Shown here: positions 31,315 to 40,155 of the stretch, in pieces
How the letters are laid out: each line of letters opens with the position of its first letter
Position numbering within the stretch: the first letter of the stretch is position 1
Source: Corynebacterium silvaticum
GTDB taxonomy: Bacteria; Actinomycetota; Actinomycetes; Mycobacteriales; Mycobacteriaceae
Direction of reading: 5' to 3'
Assembly (NCBI RefSeq): GCF_004382825.2
Contig: NZ_SDQO02000004.1
Location: forward strand, 186,001 to 250,000
Length of the DNA stretch: 64,000 bases
Translations under genes and position numbers: made by a program
The notes under the pieces: model-generated
What the model saw: the letters and a program-made list of their open reading frames with translations, nothing else
Databases searched by the model: none
Told to the model about the DNA's origin: nothing

Positions 31315-32778
31315 GTGAGCACACCTACACCTGCCGAGGCGGTGGCGGTAGTCGTCTTAGCGGCTGGGGCCGGCACCCGAATGAAATCTGAGCTGCAGAA
31401 AACTCTGCATTCGATCGGCGGACGATCGTTGCTTTCCCACTCCTTGCATGCGGCAGCGGGGGTCTCCCCTGAACGCATCGTCGCTGTCGTTGGTCACGGG
31501 AGAGACCAAGTTGCCCCTGCGGTAGAGCATGTTGCATCGGAATTAGGCCGAGAGATCAGCATCGCGGTCCAGGAGGAGCAAAAGGGCACTGGACACGCCG
31601 TGCAGTGTGCCATGGATCAGCTCAAAGATTTCTCGGGCACCATTCTGGTCACTAATGCCGATGTTCCCCTGCTACGCCCAGAAACCCTTTCTGAACTAGC
31701 GGAGTTCCACCGCGAGGCACCCACCACGGTCACGGTGCTCACGATGCGTTTGGATGATCCCACCGGTTATGGCCGTATTGTCCGCGACGAGTCGCACTCT
31801 GTTGCAGCCATCGTCGAGCAAAAAGATGCTGATAGTAAGACCCTCAGTATCCAAGAGGTCAACTCGGGTGTTTTTGCATTCGACGCCCGCATCCTCGCGC
31901 ATAGTTTGACGCAGCTGGACACGGACAACGCGCAAGGCGAGCTGTACTTGACCGACGTCCTCGGCATTGCAAGAAGCGAGGGACACACCGTCCGGGCCTA
32001 CCCGGTGGCAGACCCTCACGAGCTCGGCGGAGTCAACGACCGGGTACAGCTTGCTAAGGCCGCTCAAAAGCTCAACGCTCGCACAGTAGAAGCAGCCATG
32101 CGCGGTGGCGCTACCATCATTGATCCCGCCACCACCTGGATCGACGTAGACGTGACGGTAGGCAAAGATGTCACCATCTACCCAGGCACTCAGCTGCGCG
32201 GCACCACCACAATCGCTGACAACGTGGAGGTGGGCCCGGATAGCACCCTCATCAACATGGTGGTGGGAGAAGGCGCTCACGTCATACGAACTCACGCTAT
32301 GGATTCAGAGATTAAGGCGCGTGCTTCTGTTGGCCCCTTCACCTATATCCGCCCCGGAACCATCGTCGGCGAAGAGGGTAAATTGGGTGGATTCGTGGAA
32401 GCCAAGAATGCTCAGATTGGCCGTGGCTCCAAAGTGCCTCATTTGTCCTATATCGGCGACGCCACAGTAGGCGAATATTCCAACATCGGAGCCTCAAGCG
32501 TGTTTGTTAACTATGACGGAGTGGAAAAACACCACACGACCATAGGTTCCCACGTCAGAACGGGTTCTGACACGATGTTTATCGCTCCAGTGACGGTCGG
32601 TGATGGTGCGTACTCTGGAGCAGGTACAGTAATCAGGGAAGACGTTCCTCCGGGAGCTCTTGCTGTCTCCGGAGGCAAGCAGCGCAATATTGAGGGATGG
32701 GTGGAGAAGAGGCGCCCAGGAACTCCCGCAGCTGAAGCCGCCCGTAAGGCATCTGACCACCAATCCAAGGAAGGTTAA
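31315..32778 (+). CDS. glmU: Bifunctional UDP-GlcNAc pyrophosphorylase / glucosamine-1-P acetyltransferase
   Basis: 487 residues from GTG 31315, with AAGGAG 11 bases upstream; the longer frame from 31240 adds unconserved sequence. N-terminal nucleotidyltransferase loop VVLAAGAGTRMKSELQKTLH (about 12-31) and a C-terminal left-handed beta-helix of hexapeptide repeats (GKDVTIYPGTQLRG, IGDATVGEYSNIGASSVFVNYDG) with the catalytic His in RPG...KLGGFVEAK-type context. It makes UDP-GlcNAc for peptidoglycan and mycothiol. In an operon with prs 11 bp downstream. Confidence 0.97.
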   Translation: MSTPTPAEAVAVVVLAAGAGTRMKSELQKTLHSIGGRSLLSHSLHAAAGVSPERIVAVVGHGRDQVAPAVEHVASELGREISIAVQEEQKGTGHAVQCAMDQLKDFSGTILVTNADVPLLRPETLSELAEFHREAPTTVTVLTMRLDDPTGYGRIVRDESHSVAAIVEQKDADSKTLSIQEVNSGVFAFDARILAHSLTQLDTDNAQGELYLTDVLGIARSEGHTVRAYPVADPHELGGVNDRVQLAKAAQKLNARTVEAAMRGGATIIDPATTWIDVDVTVGKDVTIYPGTQLRGTTTIADNVEVGPDSTLINMVVGEGAHVIRTHAMDSEIKARASVGPFTYIRPGTIVGEEGKLGGFVEAKNAQIGRGSKVPHLSYIGDATVGEYSNIGASSVFVNYDGVEKHHTTIGSHVRTGSDTMFIAPVTVGDGAYSGAGTVIREDVPPGALAVSGGKQRNIEGWVEKRRPGTPAAEAARKASDHQSKEG

Positions 32779-32789
32779 GCGAAAACCCC

Positions 32790-33770
32790 ATGACTTCGCA
32801 CAACTGGACCGCAAACCAGAAGAATTTGATGCTGTTCACTGGTCGCGCCCACCCTGCTCTTGCCGACGCCGTCGCTAATGAACTAGGTATCAGCACCACC
32901 CCGACAACAGCCCGCGACTTTGCTAACGGCGAGATCTTCGTCCGTTTTGAGGAATCCGTCCGTGGATGCGATGCCTTTGTTTTGCAGTCCCACGCACAGC
33001 CGCTCAACAAGTGGCTCATGGAACAGCTCATCATGATTGATGCGCTCAAGCGCGGCTCCGCAAAGCGCATCACCGCAATTCTCCCCTTCTATCCTTATGC
33101 TCGTCAGGATAAGAAGCACCGTGGCCGCGAGCCGATTTCTGCTCGCTTGGTCGCAGACTTGCTGCGCACTGCTGGCGCTGACCGCATCGTTGCAGTCGAT
33201 CTCCACACCGATCAGATCCAGGGCTTCTTCGACGGCCCCGTCGATCACATGCACGCTATGCCGATCCTGACCGATTACATCAAGGGTAAGTACGACCTAG
33301 AAAACGTCGTGGTTGTTTCCCCCGATGCCGGCCGTGTGAAGGTCGCAGAAAAGTGGGCTAATACGCTTGGCGACGCCCCCCTCGCCTTCGTTCACAAGAC
33401 TCGTTCCGTGGATGTGGCCAACCAGGTTGTGGCTAACCGCGTGGTTGGCGATGTGAAGGGCAAGACTGCGATCTTGCTCGATGACATGATCGATACCGGC
33501 GGAACCATCGCCGGCGCCGTTGTAGTTCTCCGCGATGCCGGTGCTGAAGACGTCATCATCGCTTGTACCCACGGTGTGTTCTCCGGCCCTGCCCGCGAGC
33601 GCCTCTCCCAGTGCGGTGCAAAAGAAGTGATCACCACTGATACTCTGCCTCAGTCCGATGAGGGCTGGGACAACCTCACGGTTTTGTCCATTGCCCCCCT
33701 CTTGGCAAAGACGATCCATGAGATCTTTGAAAACGGCTCCGTAACCACCCTGTTTGAGGGCGAAGCCTAA
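32790..33770 (+). CDS. prs: Ribose-phosphate pyrophosphokinase
   Basis: 326 residues. Makes PRPP from ribose 5-phosphate and ATP. Flexible catalytic loop region PFYPYARQDKKHRGREPISA, Mg/pyrophosphate site VAVDLHTDQIQGFFDGPVDH and PRPP loop TAILLDDMIDTGGTIAGA are present. Immediately downstream of glmU, a pairing typical of actinobacteria and firmicutes; a terminator follows. Confidence 0.98.
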   Translation: MTSHNWTANQKNLMLFTGRAHPALADAVANELGISTTPTTARDFANGEIFVRFEESVRGCDAFVLQSHAQPLNKWLMEQLIMIDALKRGSAKRITAILPFYPYARQDKKHRGREPISARLVADLLRTAGADRIVAVDLHTDQIQGFFDGPVDHMHAMPILTDYIKGKYDLENVVVVSPDAGRVKVAEKWANTLGDAPLAFVHKTRSVDVANQVVANRVVGDVKGKTAILLDDMIDTGGTIAGAVVVLRDAGAEDVIIACTHGVFSGPARERLSQCGAKEVITTDTLPQSDEGWDNLTVLSIAPLLAKTIHEIFENGSVTTLFEGEA

Positions 33771-33779
33771 AACTACGTC

Positions 33780-33813
33780 AAGGCCCGGTACGCGGCCTCG
33801 TGTACCGGGCCTT
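33780..33813 (+). terminator. Hairpin terminator after glmU-prs
   Basis: AAGGCCCGGTAC pairs with GTACCGGGCCTT in a 12-bp stem; the following T-tract is short. Confidence 0.75.
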
Positions 33814-33869
33814 AGCCATGCCCATCACCCTTTACGCTTTCTCCCCTCCTGATTTTCGTTGGATTCCTG

Positions 33870-35743
33870 ATGCACGATTCTCTCCCCTCACCAGCCTCTG
33901 ATACATACGACGGGCCGCTTGGCGCCCTCTACACCCCGACGGCCACCACCTTCCGAGTGTGGGCTCCCTCAGCTCACAAGGTAGATCTGATTCTTAACCG
34001 GGAATCGGATAGTCAGCGCATAGCGATGGCGTCGATAAGCAAAGGCACATGGGAAACCAGCGTTGCGGGAGACTGCGAGAACGCGGTCTACATGTATCGC
34101 CTTGAGTTTGATGAGGGTAAGTTCGTCGAATCTGTTGATCCCTATGCCCGGGCAGTCACCGCAAACGGCAACCAGGGTGTTTTCTTTCCCCCGGAACTCC
34201 GTTGCGACGAATGCCTGCTTTTAGCTCCCCGCTGGATGCCGTCATCTACGAGGCACACATTCGTGACCTCACTATCAGCCAAGACAACGGAATCACGCAC
34301 AAAGGAACTTTTTTAGGGCTCGCGGAGCCTGGCACACGCACAGCGTTGGGCAACCGCAGCGGCCTTGATTATCTGCGATCCTTGGGAGTGACCCACGTAC
34401 AGCTGCTGCCAATTTTTGATTTCGAGTCGATCGATGAAACCGGCGATCTTAGCTTTGATGCCCAGTACAACTGGGGCTACGACCCGCTAAATTACAACGT
34501 TCCCGAGGGCTCATACTCCACTGACCCCGCAGACCCTGCCTGCAGAATCACCGAGCTTAAACGCACTATCGACGCCCTCCACACCGCCGGGTTACGCGTG
34601 ATTATGGATGTGGTGTACAACCACGTCTACTCCACATCGTCTTCGCCCTTGGAGCGCACAGCCCCCGGCCGATATTTCCGAATGACTCCAGAGGGAACCT
34701 TCTACGACGGTACTTTCTGTGGAAATGAAACCGCCTCCGAGGAACCTATGATGCGAAAGTTCCTTCTTGACTCTGTTGAATACTGGGCCAAGGAATTCGC
34801 ACTCGATGGTTTCCGCTTTGATCTCATGGGAATCCACGATGTAGAAACGATGAATCTGGTGCGCGAGCGCCTGGATAGTATCGACCCCTCCATCATCATC
34901 GTGGGAGAAGGCTGGCCCATGGGGACCCATCCCGAGGGAGTTCTTCCTGCCCACCAGGGCAACGCAGAGCATATGCCAAGGATTGCGCACTTTAATGAGT
35001 CCCTCCGCGACACCCTCAAGGGCAGCACCTTTGGAGAAGAACGCCCCGGTCTTCTTACCGGATCCCACGACCCCCAACTCATGTGGACGCTCTTTAACAA
35101 CATCAAAGGTGGCCAGCACTTACCGGGAATCTCTTTTACCGCACCAGAGCAATCGGTTGCCTACGTTGAGGCGCACGATAACCACACGCTGTTTGATCGC
35201 CTCCGCATCGCATTACCAGAGGCAGAAGAAGCCGAACTGATTCAGCGGTACCAGTTAGCCATGGAAATACAGTTCCTTGCCGCGGGCATCGTCCTCATCC
35301 ACGCAGGACAAGAGTTTGCCCGCACCAAGCATGGCGACGAAAATTCCTACGCATCCCCAGACCACATCAACCAGTTTGATTATGACCGCGCGGGGCGCCT
35401 GCACAGATCTGTCGATCTGCTCCGCGAGCTCATAGCTATGCGTAACGACCACGGTTTTATGCGACGCAACTCTTTCGAGGAGATCCGGCATACCACCGTG
35501 GCCACGGTTATTACCCCTCGTCAGTTGGTGTATACGGTGGAAGCGTCCGGCACTGCCGAAACCTCCTTCCTAGTCGCTATCAACTTTGCCAACACAGAAT
35601 TCCACGCGCCAGTTGATCCTGGTAACTACGAGGAGATCTTTGCGCGACATCATTACGCGGGAGAAAACCCTCCTGTTGTAATAAGCGAGGGAAAACTTAA
35701 TGTTGCGCCTTTGAGTGTGAGTATCTGGCGAATCGTGGACTAG
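33870..35743 (+). pseudogene. Pullulanase / glycogen-debranching alpha-glucosidase (GH13), frameshifted
   Basis: The first frame (from ATG 33870) encodes a CBM48-like module (FRVWAPSAHKVDLIL) and reaches ELRCDE at 34211. The rest lies in the -1 frame from 34211: MPAFSSPLDAVIYEAHIRDL, then the TIM barrel with VIMDVVYNHV, the nucleophile region DGFRFDLMGIHD, the acid GEGWPMG and VEAHDNHTLFDRL. One extra A (GAAATG instead of GAATG at 34210-34211) joins the two into a 625-residue type I pullulanase without a signal peptide, which would debranch glycogen in the cytosol. As read, the first product is 148 residues long. ATG 34202 could start the barrel alone, without the CBM48. Confidence 0.82.
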
Positions 35744-35812
35744 AGAGCGTATAAGCCGCCTAGCCACCCATCCCAGTTGCATCAGTCATGCTGATCACGT
35801 GCATTTTCCAGC

Positions 35813-35842
35813 TTGATTCCGCGACCTCATAAGTGGTACTGT
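35813..35842 (+). promoter_or_regulatory. Putative rplY promoter
   Basis: TTGATT (35813-35818) and TACTGT (35837-35842), 18-bp spacer. This predicts a leader of about 160 nt before rplY. Confidence 0.45.
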
Positions 35843-35910
35843 GGCTGAGTCTCGGCGAGGGCGCCTTGTAAGGAGCCGTTATCGACGCGATTGTTTTTAA
35901 AGCTTATTTA

Positions 35911-35953
35911 AGCCTGCGAAGACTCGACCAAGACATTCGAGTCGGCCGCAGGC
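35911..35953 (+). promoter_or_regulatory. Structured leader of rplY (possible attenuator)
   Basis: GCCTGCG...GACTCGA pairs with TCGAGTC...CGCAGGC in a two-part stem (7 bp, small AAG/GGC internal loop, then 6-7 bp) and is followed by CATTTTCTTTTGG. The hairpin ends 57 nt before the start codon. It looks like an intrinsic terminator or protein-binding leader for autogenous control of L25. Confidence 0.55.
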
Positions 35954-36010
35954 CATTTTCTTTTGGTGCGGCCGAAGTTTTCACCTTAATAAACATTCAA
36001 GGAGAATTTC

Positions 36011-36628
36011 ATGGCTAACTACCCAACCATCTCAGCTCAGCCACGTACCGAGTTCGGCAAGGGCTTTGCTCGCCGTCTGCGCGCTGCTGGTCAGGTTCCT
36101 GGCGTTATCTACGGCGCTGACATCGAGGCACCCATCCACTTCTCCGTGGACATCCTTGAGCTGCACGCACTTCTTCGCGCACACGGCTCCAACGCTGTTC
36201 TCGATCTGGACATCGAGGGCGAGAAGCACCTCACCATGGTTAAGCACGTTGATCAGAACGTTCTGACCCTGAACGCCGATCACGTCGACCTCCTAGCCAT
36301 CAAGCGTGGCGAGAAGGTTGAGGTTGAGGTTCCTGTCGCACTCCAGGGCGAGACCGCACCGGGCACCACCCTGATCCAGGATGCTGACACTGTTCTCGTT
36401 GAGGCCGATGTTCTCTCCATCCCTGAAGAGATTGCTTTCTCCGTTAAGGGCCTTGAGGCTGACGCAAAGGTTCTTGCTGGCGACCTTTCCCTCCCAGCAA
36501 ACACCACCTTGGTTGCTGATCCTGAGTTCGTTATTGCAACCGTTTCCTTCGAAGAGGTTGCTGAAGAGGCTGAGGAGTCCGCAGAAGGCGAAGCTGCTGA
36601 GTCCGCAGAGGCTGAGGGAGAAGAGTAA
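36011..36628 (+). CDS. rplY: Ribosomal protein bL25 (general stress protein CTC type)
   Basis: 205 residues: an N-terminal L25 domain (about 1-95, with EFGKGFARRLRAAGQVPGVIYG) that binds 5S rRNA, and a C-terminal beta-domain of the long CTC form, ending in a low-complexity Glu/Ala tail. AAGGAG lies 8 bases before the ATG. Followed by a terminator, then pth, as in many actinobacteria. Confidence 0.97.
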   Translation: MANYPTISAQPRTEFGKGFARRLRAAGQVPGVIYGADIEAPIHFSVDILELHALLRAHGSNAVLDLDIEGEKHLTMVKHVDQNVLTLNADHVDLLAIKRGEKVEVEVPVALQGETAPGTTLIQDADTVLVEADVLSIPEEIAFSVKGLEADAKVLAGDLSLPANTTLVADPEFVIATVSFEEVAEEAEESAEGEAAESAEAEGEE

Positions 36629-36653
36629 ACCTTTTTCGTTTTACATACCTAGG

Positions 36654-36686
36654 AAGCCAGCTCACATTTTTGTGGGCTGGCTTTTT
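36654..36686 (+). terminator. Rho-independent terminator after rplY
   Basis: AAGCCAGCTCAC pairs with GTGGGCTGGCTT and is followed by T5. Confidence 0.9.
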
Positions 36687-36705
36687 GCTGTCACAATAGA
36701 AAACT

Positions 36706-37266
36706 GTGACTTCGCCTTTTCTCATCGTTGGCCTCGGCAATCCCGGCCCTCAATACGCAACAACCCGCCACAACATCGGTTATATGGCAATCGATGAGAT
36801 GCTTACTCGAACCTCTCCTATGCCAACAAAGCTCAGCGCACATAAAAAAACCAACATGATGGCAGCTGAGACCAGGATCGGTACTACAAAAGTCATCCTT
36901 GCCACCCCGCGCAGCTTTATGAATCTCTCCGGCGGGCCGGTGCGCTCAATCGCGAATTTTTTCAATATCCCCCCGTCTCATGTGATAGTGCTTTTCGACG
37001 ATCTCGAGCTCGACTTCAGCGAGATCAAAGCAAAACGTGGCGGAGGCGACCATGGGCATAATGGTTTGCGTTCCATTACCCAAGCATTGGGCACTAAAGA
37101 CTACATCAGGGTGGGAATAGGAATCGGCCGTCCGCCCGGACGCATGGAACCCAAAGCATTTGTTCTCAAGCCTTTTAGCAAGAAGGAACTGGTGGAAATT
37201 CCTATTGCTTGCGCCGACGCGGCAGACGAAGTCGAGCGGATTATCACCAACGGCGGGCTTTCTTAA
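36706..37266 (+). CDS. pth: Peptidyl-tRNA hydrolase (first copy)
   Basis: 186 residues from GTG 36706. Frees tRNA from prematurely released peptidyl-tRNA. The conserved LIVGLGNPGPQYATTRHNIGY (about 6-26) holds the catalytic His, and LFDDLELDFSEIKAK and GGGDHGHNGLRSITQ follow. A second pth gene lies at 38534. The 3' end overlaps an antisense small gene by 23 bp. Confidence 0.95.
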   Translation: MTSPFLIVGLGNPGPQYATTRHNIGYMAIDEMLTRTSPMPTKLSAHKKTNMMAAETRIGTTKVILATPRSFMNLSGGPVRSIANFFNIPPSHVIVLFDDLELDFSEIKAKRGGGDHGHNGLRSITQALGTKDYIRVGIGIGRPPGRMEPKAFVLKPFSKKELVEIPIACADAADEVERIITNGGLS

Positions 37267-37423
37267 GCGCTTTGGCCAGGGCTGCGTCGTCTAGCTCAAA
37301 GGCCCCCTGTTTATCCAGTCGCTTGAGCACTACCGCGCAGGTTTTGCAGCGCGGGTTGTCTCGGCAACACTTTTTCTTGTGTTTGCCTTTACGCGCGGCT
37401 TTTCTAATTTTGTCCATGCCCAT
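37244..37423 (-). CDS. Small Cys-rich basic protein (about 59 residues)
   Basis: ATG at 37423 (or 37417) to TGA at 37244. Very basic: RKAARKGKHKKKCCRDNPRC, then KTCAVVLKRL, ending ALAKALKKARRW. The CC-x5-C-x2-C spacing suggests a zinc knuckle or metal-binding ribbon. I recall similar short proteins with a KKCCxxxPRCxxCPVV pattern in other actinobacteria, which argues it is real. It overlaps the end of pth in antisense. No strong ribosome site is visible. Function unknown; nucleic-acid binding is an inference from charge. Confidence 0.7.
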   Translation of the reverse strand: MGMDKIRKAARKGKHKKKCCRDNPRCKTCAVVLKRLDKQGAFELDDAALAKALKKARRW

Positions 37424-37485
37424 AATCGACCACTATATAAGAGCTAACCCTTTCCTAAGTACACGGCGCGAAAGAGAAGGCCTGC

Positions 37486-38504
37486 TTACTCCGTGAGATA
37501 ATCCAGTATTTCTTGGGCTGTCCCCAAGCGAATCAGCTCAGTGCGCTCGCCGACAAGACAATACTCATAGCCCTTTTTAGCCCGTAGCGGAGCCATCATG
37601 ACGCCAAGCTCTGGGTAGGAACAAGGAAGGTCCGGGTGGGAAAGGGAAAACTTCGTTGCGATCCCGCGCGCCACCCGCCCAGAAAAAGCCCTACTACTCA
37701 GTGTTTGCCCACCTGCGCTTATCATCGCTCTATGTGCCCTGCTTGTTCCTGCCTCACGGGAAAGGAGAAAGGCCGAACCACAACTCACCGCGCTAGCACC
37801 CAAAGACAAAGCGGCTTTTACGTCTTCTGGTGTTCTGATTCCACCCGCTGCGATCAGCACCGCATCGGGATGCTGCGTATGGAGCACAGAACACAGTTCT
37901 GCGGTGGAGAAAAGATTCGGTGTTTCGCAAGCATCCCCTGTCAGGCGATGTCCCCCTGCCTCATGTCCCTGCACAACAAGGGCGTCAACGCCGCGCGAAA
38001 GAGCCTCTTCTGCTTCTCTCACGCTGGTTACTGATGCCCACGCTTCCACGCCCACGCTATGGAACTGCCCTATTTCTTCCGTAGAAAAACACCCAAAGGA
38101 GCTAGACACTACGTTGGGCCCGTACCCTTGCGTGCACGCAGTAAAGACTGCCTCACACTTTGTATGGAAGTCATTTGAATAATCAACCGTAGGCATAGGC
38201 GGTTGATCCACTCCCACGGCGGCACATTCTTTTTCCACGAGCCGGTGAACACGATCGAGCACATCAGGATCGGTGTGATGAGGCTGCGGGTAGAAAAAAT
38301 TAACCCCATAGGGTTGTCCCGCCGTCAGCTGGGCGCATTCTTGCATGTCTTGTACGAGTAACGCGACATCTTTGTTTCCTGAGGCCAAAACCCTAATCCC
38401 CCGCTGCCAGAAATAGCGGCAGCAAGCGCGGGAGTCGATGGGCCACCTGCCATTGGAGCACCGATGATAGGGCAGCTAAGCTTTTCCAGAATCCGCGACG
38501 TCAT
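37486..38504 (-). pseudogene. Nitronate monooxygenase family flavoenzyme, frameshifted near the N-terminus
   Basis: ATG 38504 starts a typical N-terminus ([20 protein letters not shown], then SGSGGLG) that loses its frame at the GGG run 38391-38393. The -1 frame continues [15 protein letters not shown] and runs intact to 37486, with the FMN/active-site segment VVQGHEAGGHRL and the phosphate loop LIAAGGIRTPEDV. A fourth G restores it. NMO-type enzymes oxidise toxic alkyl nitronates such as 3-nitropropionate. Divergent from the second pth across 29 bp. Confidence 0.82.
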
Positions 38505-38533
38505 AGTCGCATGCTAGTGGAAAGACGAAATGT

Positions 38534-39181
38534 ATGACGTTTAGAGAATTTTTGCAGCGTATCTTCGCACCCAAAAAGTCGGTCAACCAGCCGCACACAG
38601 ATGCAGCTGCTGATCGTCCGACTCCCGAATGGATCGTGATCGGACTTGGTAACCCGGGCAACGCGTACGCCAGGAATCGACACAACGTGGGATATATGGC
38701 TGTCGACGCGCTACTCGATGGTGCCCCGCTCACCCAGCGGCGAGGCCTACCTGTGGCGGAGGCGCGTCTTAGGGTCGGCCAGCATGAGATCGCGGTGCTG
38801 CGTTCCACCACCTACATGAACAACTCCGGGGAAGCTATCGCCCCTATCGCAGAAGAATATGGCATTGCCGCCGATCACATCATTATCCTGCATGATGAAT
38901 TAGACCTTCCCCACGGTACTGTTCGCATCAAAAAGGGCGGAAATGAAAACGGACACAATGGCCTTAAATCGAGCAGTGCATTGTTAAATACCCGCGATTA
39001 CCTGCGGATACGCATGGGTATTTCGCGTCCTCCAAAGGGGATGTCTGTGCCGGATTATGTCCTCGGCGATGTTGAGCACGATGAGGCTCTTGACACCATG
39101 ATCTCACGGTCTGCGGAAGCGGTGCGGCTTGTTGTGACTGCAGGAATCGCACAGGCACAACACACAATTCACTCCGCATAG
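38534..39181 (+). CDS. pth: Peptidyl-tRNA hydrolase (second copy, N-terminally extended)
   Basis: 215 residues. A ~30-residue N-terminal extension (TFREFLQRIFAPKK...) precedes IVIGLGNPGNAYARNRHNVGY with the catalytic His. LHDELDLPHGTVRIKKGG and NENGHNGLKSSSALL complete the family motifs. It shares less than half its residues with the copy at 36706 by eye. Two pth genes in one neighbourhood are known in corynebacteria. Followed by the dehydrogenase gene 13 bp downstream, probably co-transcribed. Confidence 0.93.
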   Translation: MTFREFLQRIFAPKKSVNQPHTDAAADRPTPEWIVIGLGNPGNAYARNRHNVGYMAVDALLDGAPLTQRRGLPVAEARLRVGQHEIAVLRSTTYMNNSGEAIAPIAEEYGIAADHIIILHDELDLPHGTVRIKKGGNENGHNGLKSSSALLNTRDYLRIRMGISRPPKGMSVPDYVLGDVEHDEALDTMISRSAEAVRLVVTAGIAQAQHTIHSA

Positions 39182-39194
39182 CTAAGCTAAAAAC

Positions 39195-40055
39195 ATGCGA
39201 ACAATCGTAATTACCGGTGCAAGTGATGGAATCGGTGCAGCTGCTGCACGGTTACTAGCTGCGCAGCACCCAGACGATAGATTGGTGTTAGTAGGAAGGA
39301 ATCCTCAGAAAACAGCAGCTATAGCGGAAGCTGTCGGGGCTGAGTTTTTCTGCGCGGATCATTCCTCGCTCACCGATGTACGTCGATTAGCTCAGGATCT
39401 CTTAGCCGCCTGCGATCGCATCGATGTACTTGCCAATAATGCTGGCGGTATCTTCGATGGCCCCATCATCACGGAAGACGGTTTTGAGCAAACGTTCCAG
39501 ATCAACTACCTCGCACCGTTTCTGCTCACCCACGAGCTGTTCCCCCTCCTTGAGAAGTCAAACGCCCGCATTATTATGACCTCTAGCCTGGCCAATGTGC
39601 TCTTTGGCCGCCTGGATTTTGATGACCTGATGGGGGTCAAAAACTACAAAACAAACCGCGCTTATGGAACCAGCAAGCTTGCAGACTTGTTGTTTGCGCG
39701 GTCGCTGCATCACAAATTTCAGCATCGCGGAATCAGCGCGGTCTCATTCCACCCAGGCGTGGTGCTCACCAACTTCGCACAAGAATCCCATGGCTTCCTC
39801 AGCCGCTTCTACAAGAACCCCCTGGCGAGTAGAAGTAGATTGAGCATTTCTGCGGAACAAGGTGGAAAAAATCTGGCGTACTTTATCGACGGCACCCCCA
39901 CTATCACGTGGCAATCAGGCGTCTATTACAACGACAAACTCCGACCTGGTGTGGTCAATCCGCTGGCGCGTTCGCATAGAGCCGCAGACACCCTTTTTGC
40001 ACGCACGGAGTCCATGCTCGGCATCCATTTTGGCCAGCCGGTGGACACTAAGTAG
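39195..40055 (+). CDS. Short-chain dehydrogenase/reductase
   Basis: 286 residues. Rossmann motif TGASDGIG (6-13), NNAGG (about 87) and catalytic YGTSK (about 157-161), with an upstream MTSS serine. C-terminus PGVVLTNFAQESHGF fits the retinol-dehydrogenase/WW-oxidoreductase-like branch. NAD(P)-dependent oxidoreductase, substrate unknown. In an apparent operon with the second pth. Confidence 0.9.
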   Translation: MRTIVITGASDGIGAAAARLLAAQHPDDRLVLVGRNPQKTAAIAEAVGAEFFCADHSSLTDVRRLAQDLLAACDRIDVLANNAGGIFDGPIITEDGFEQTFQINYLAPFLLTHELFPLLEKSNARIIMTSSLANVLFGRLDFDDLMGVKNYKTNRAYGTSKLADLLFARSLHHKFQHRGISAVSFHPGVVLTNFAQESHGFLSRFYKNPLASRSRLSISAEQGGKNLAYFIDGTPTITWQSGVYYNDKLRPGVVNPLARSHRAADTLFARTESMLGIHFGQPVDTK

Positions 40056-40155
40056 CCTTTCGCCGAGTCCCCTGTCTACTCCACACTGGCGTCCGCGAGT
40101 AGGAGGAGTCGGGTAAATTCGGGACATTGCGCCAAGGCGATTATCCTTATCAACC

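Noticed and set aside
31696..32295. 199-codon minus-strand frame opposite glmU
   Set aside because: Shadow frame of the hexapeptide-repeat region, which is periodic and leaves antisense frames open.
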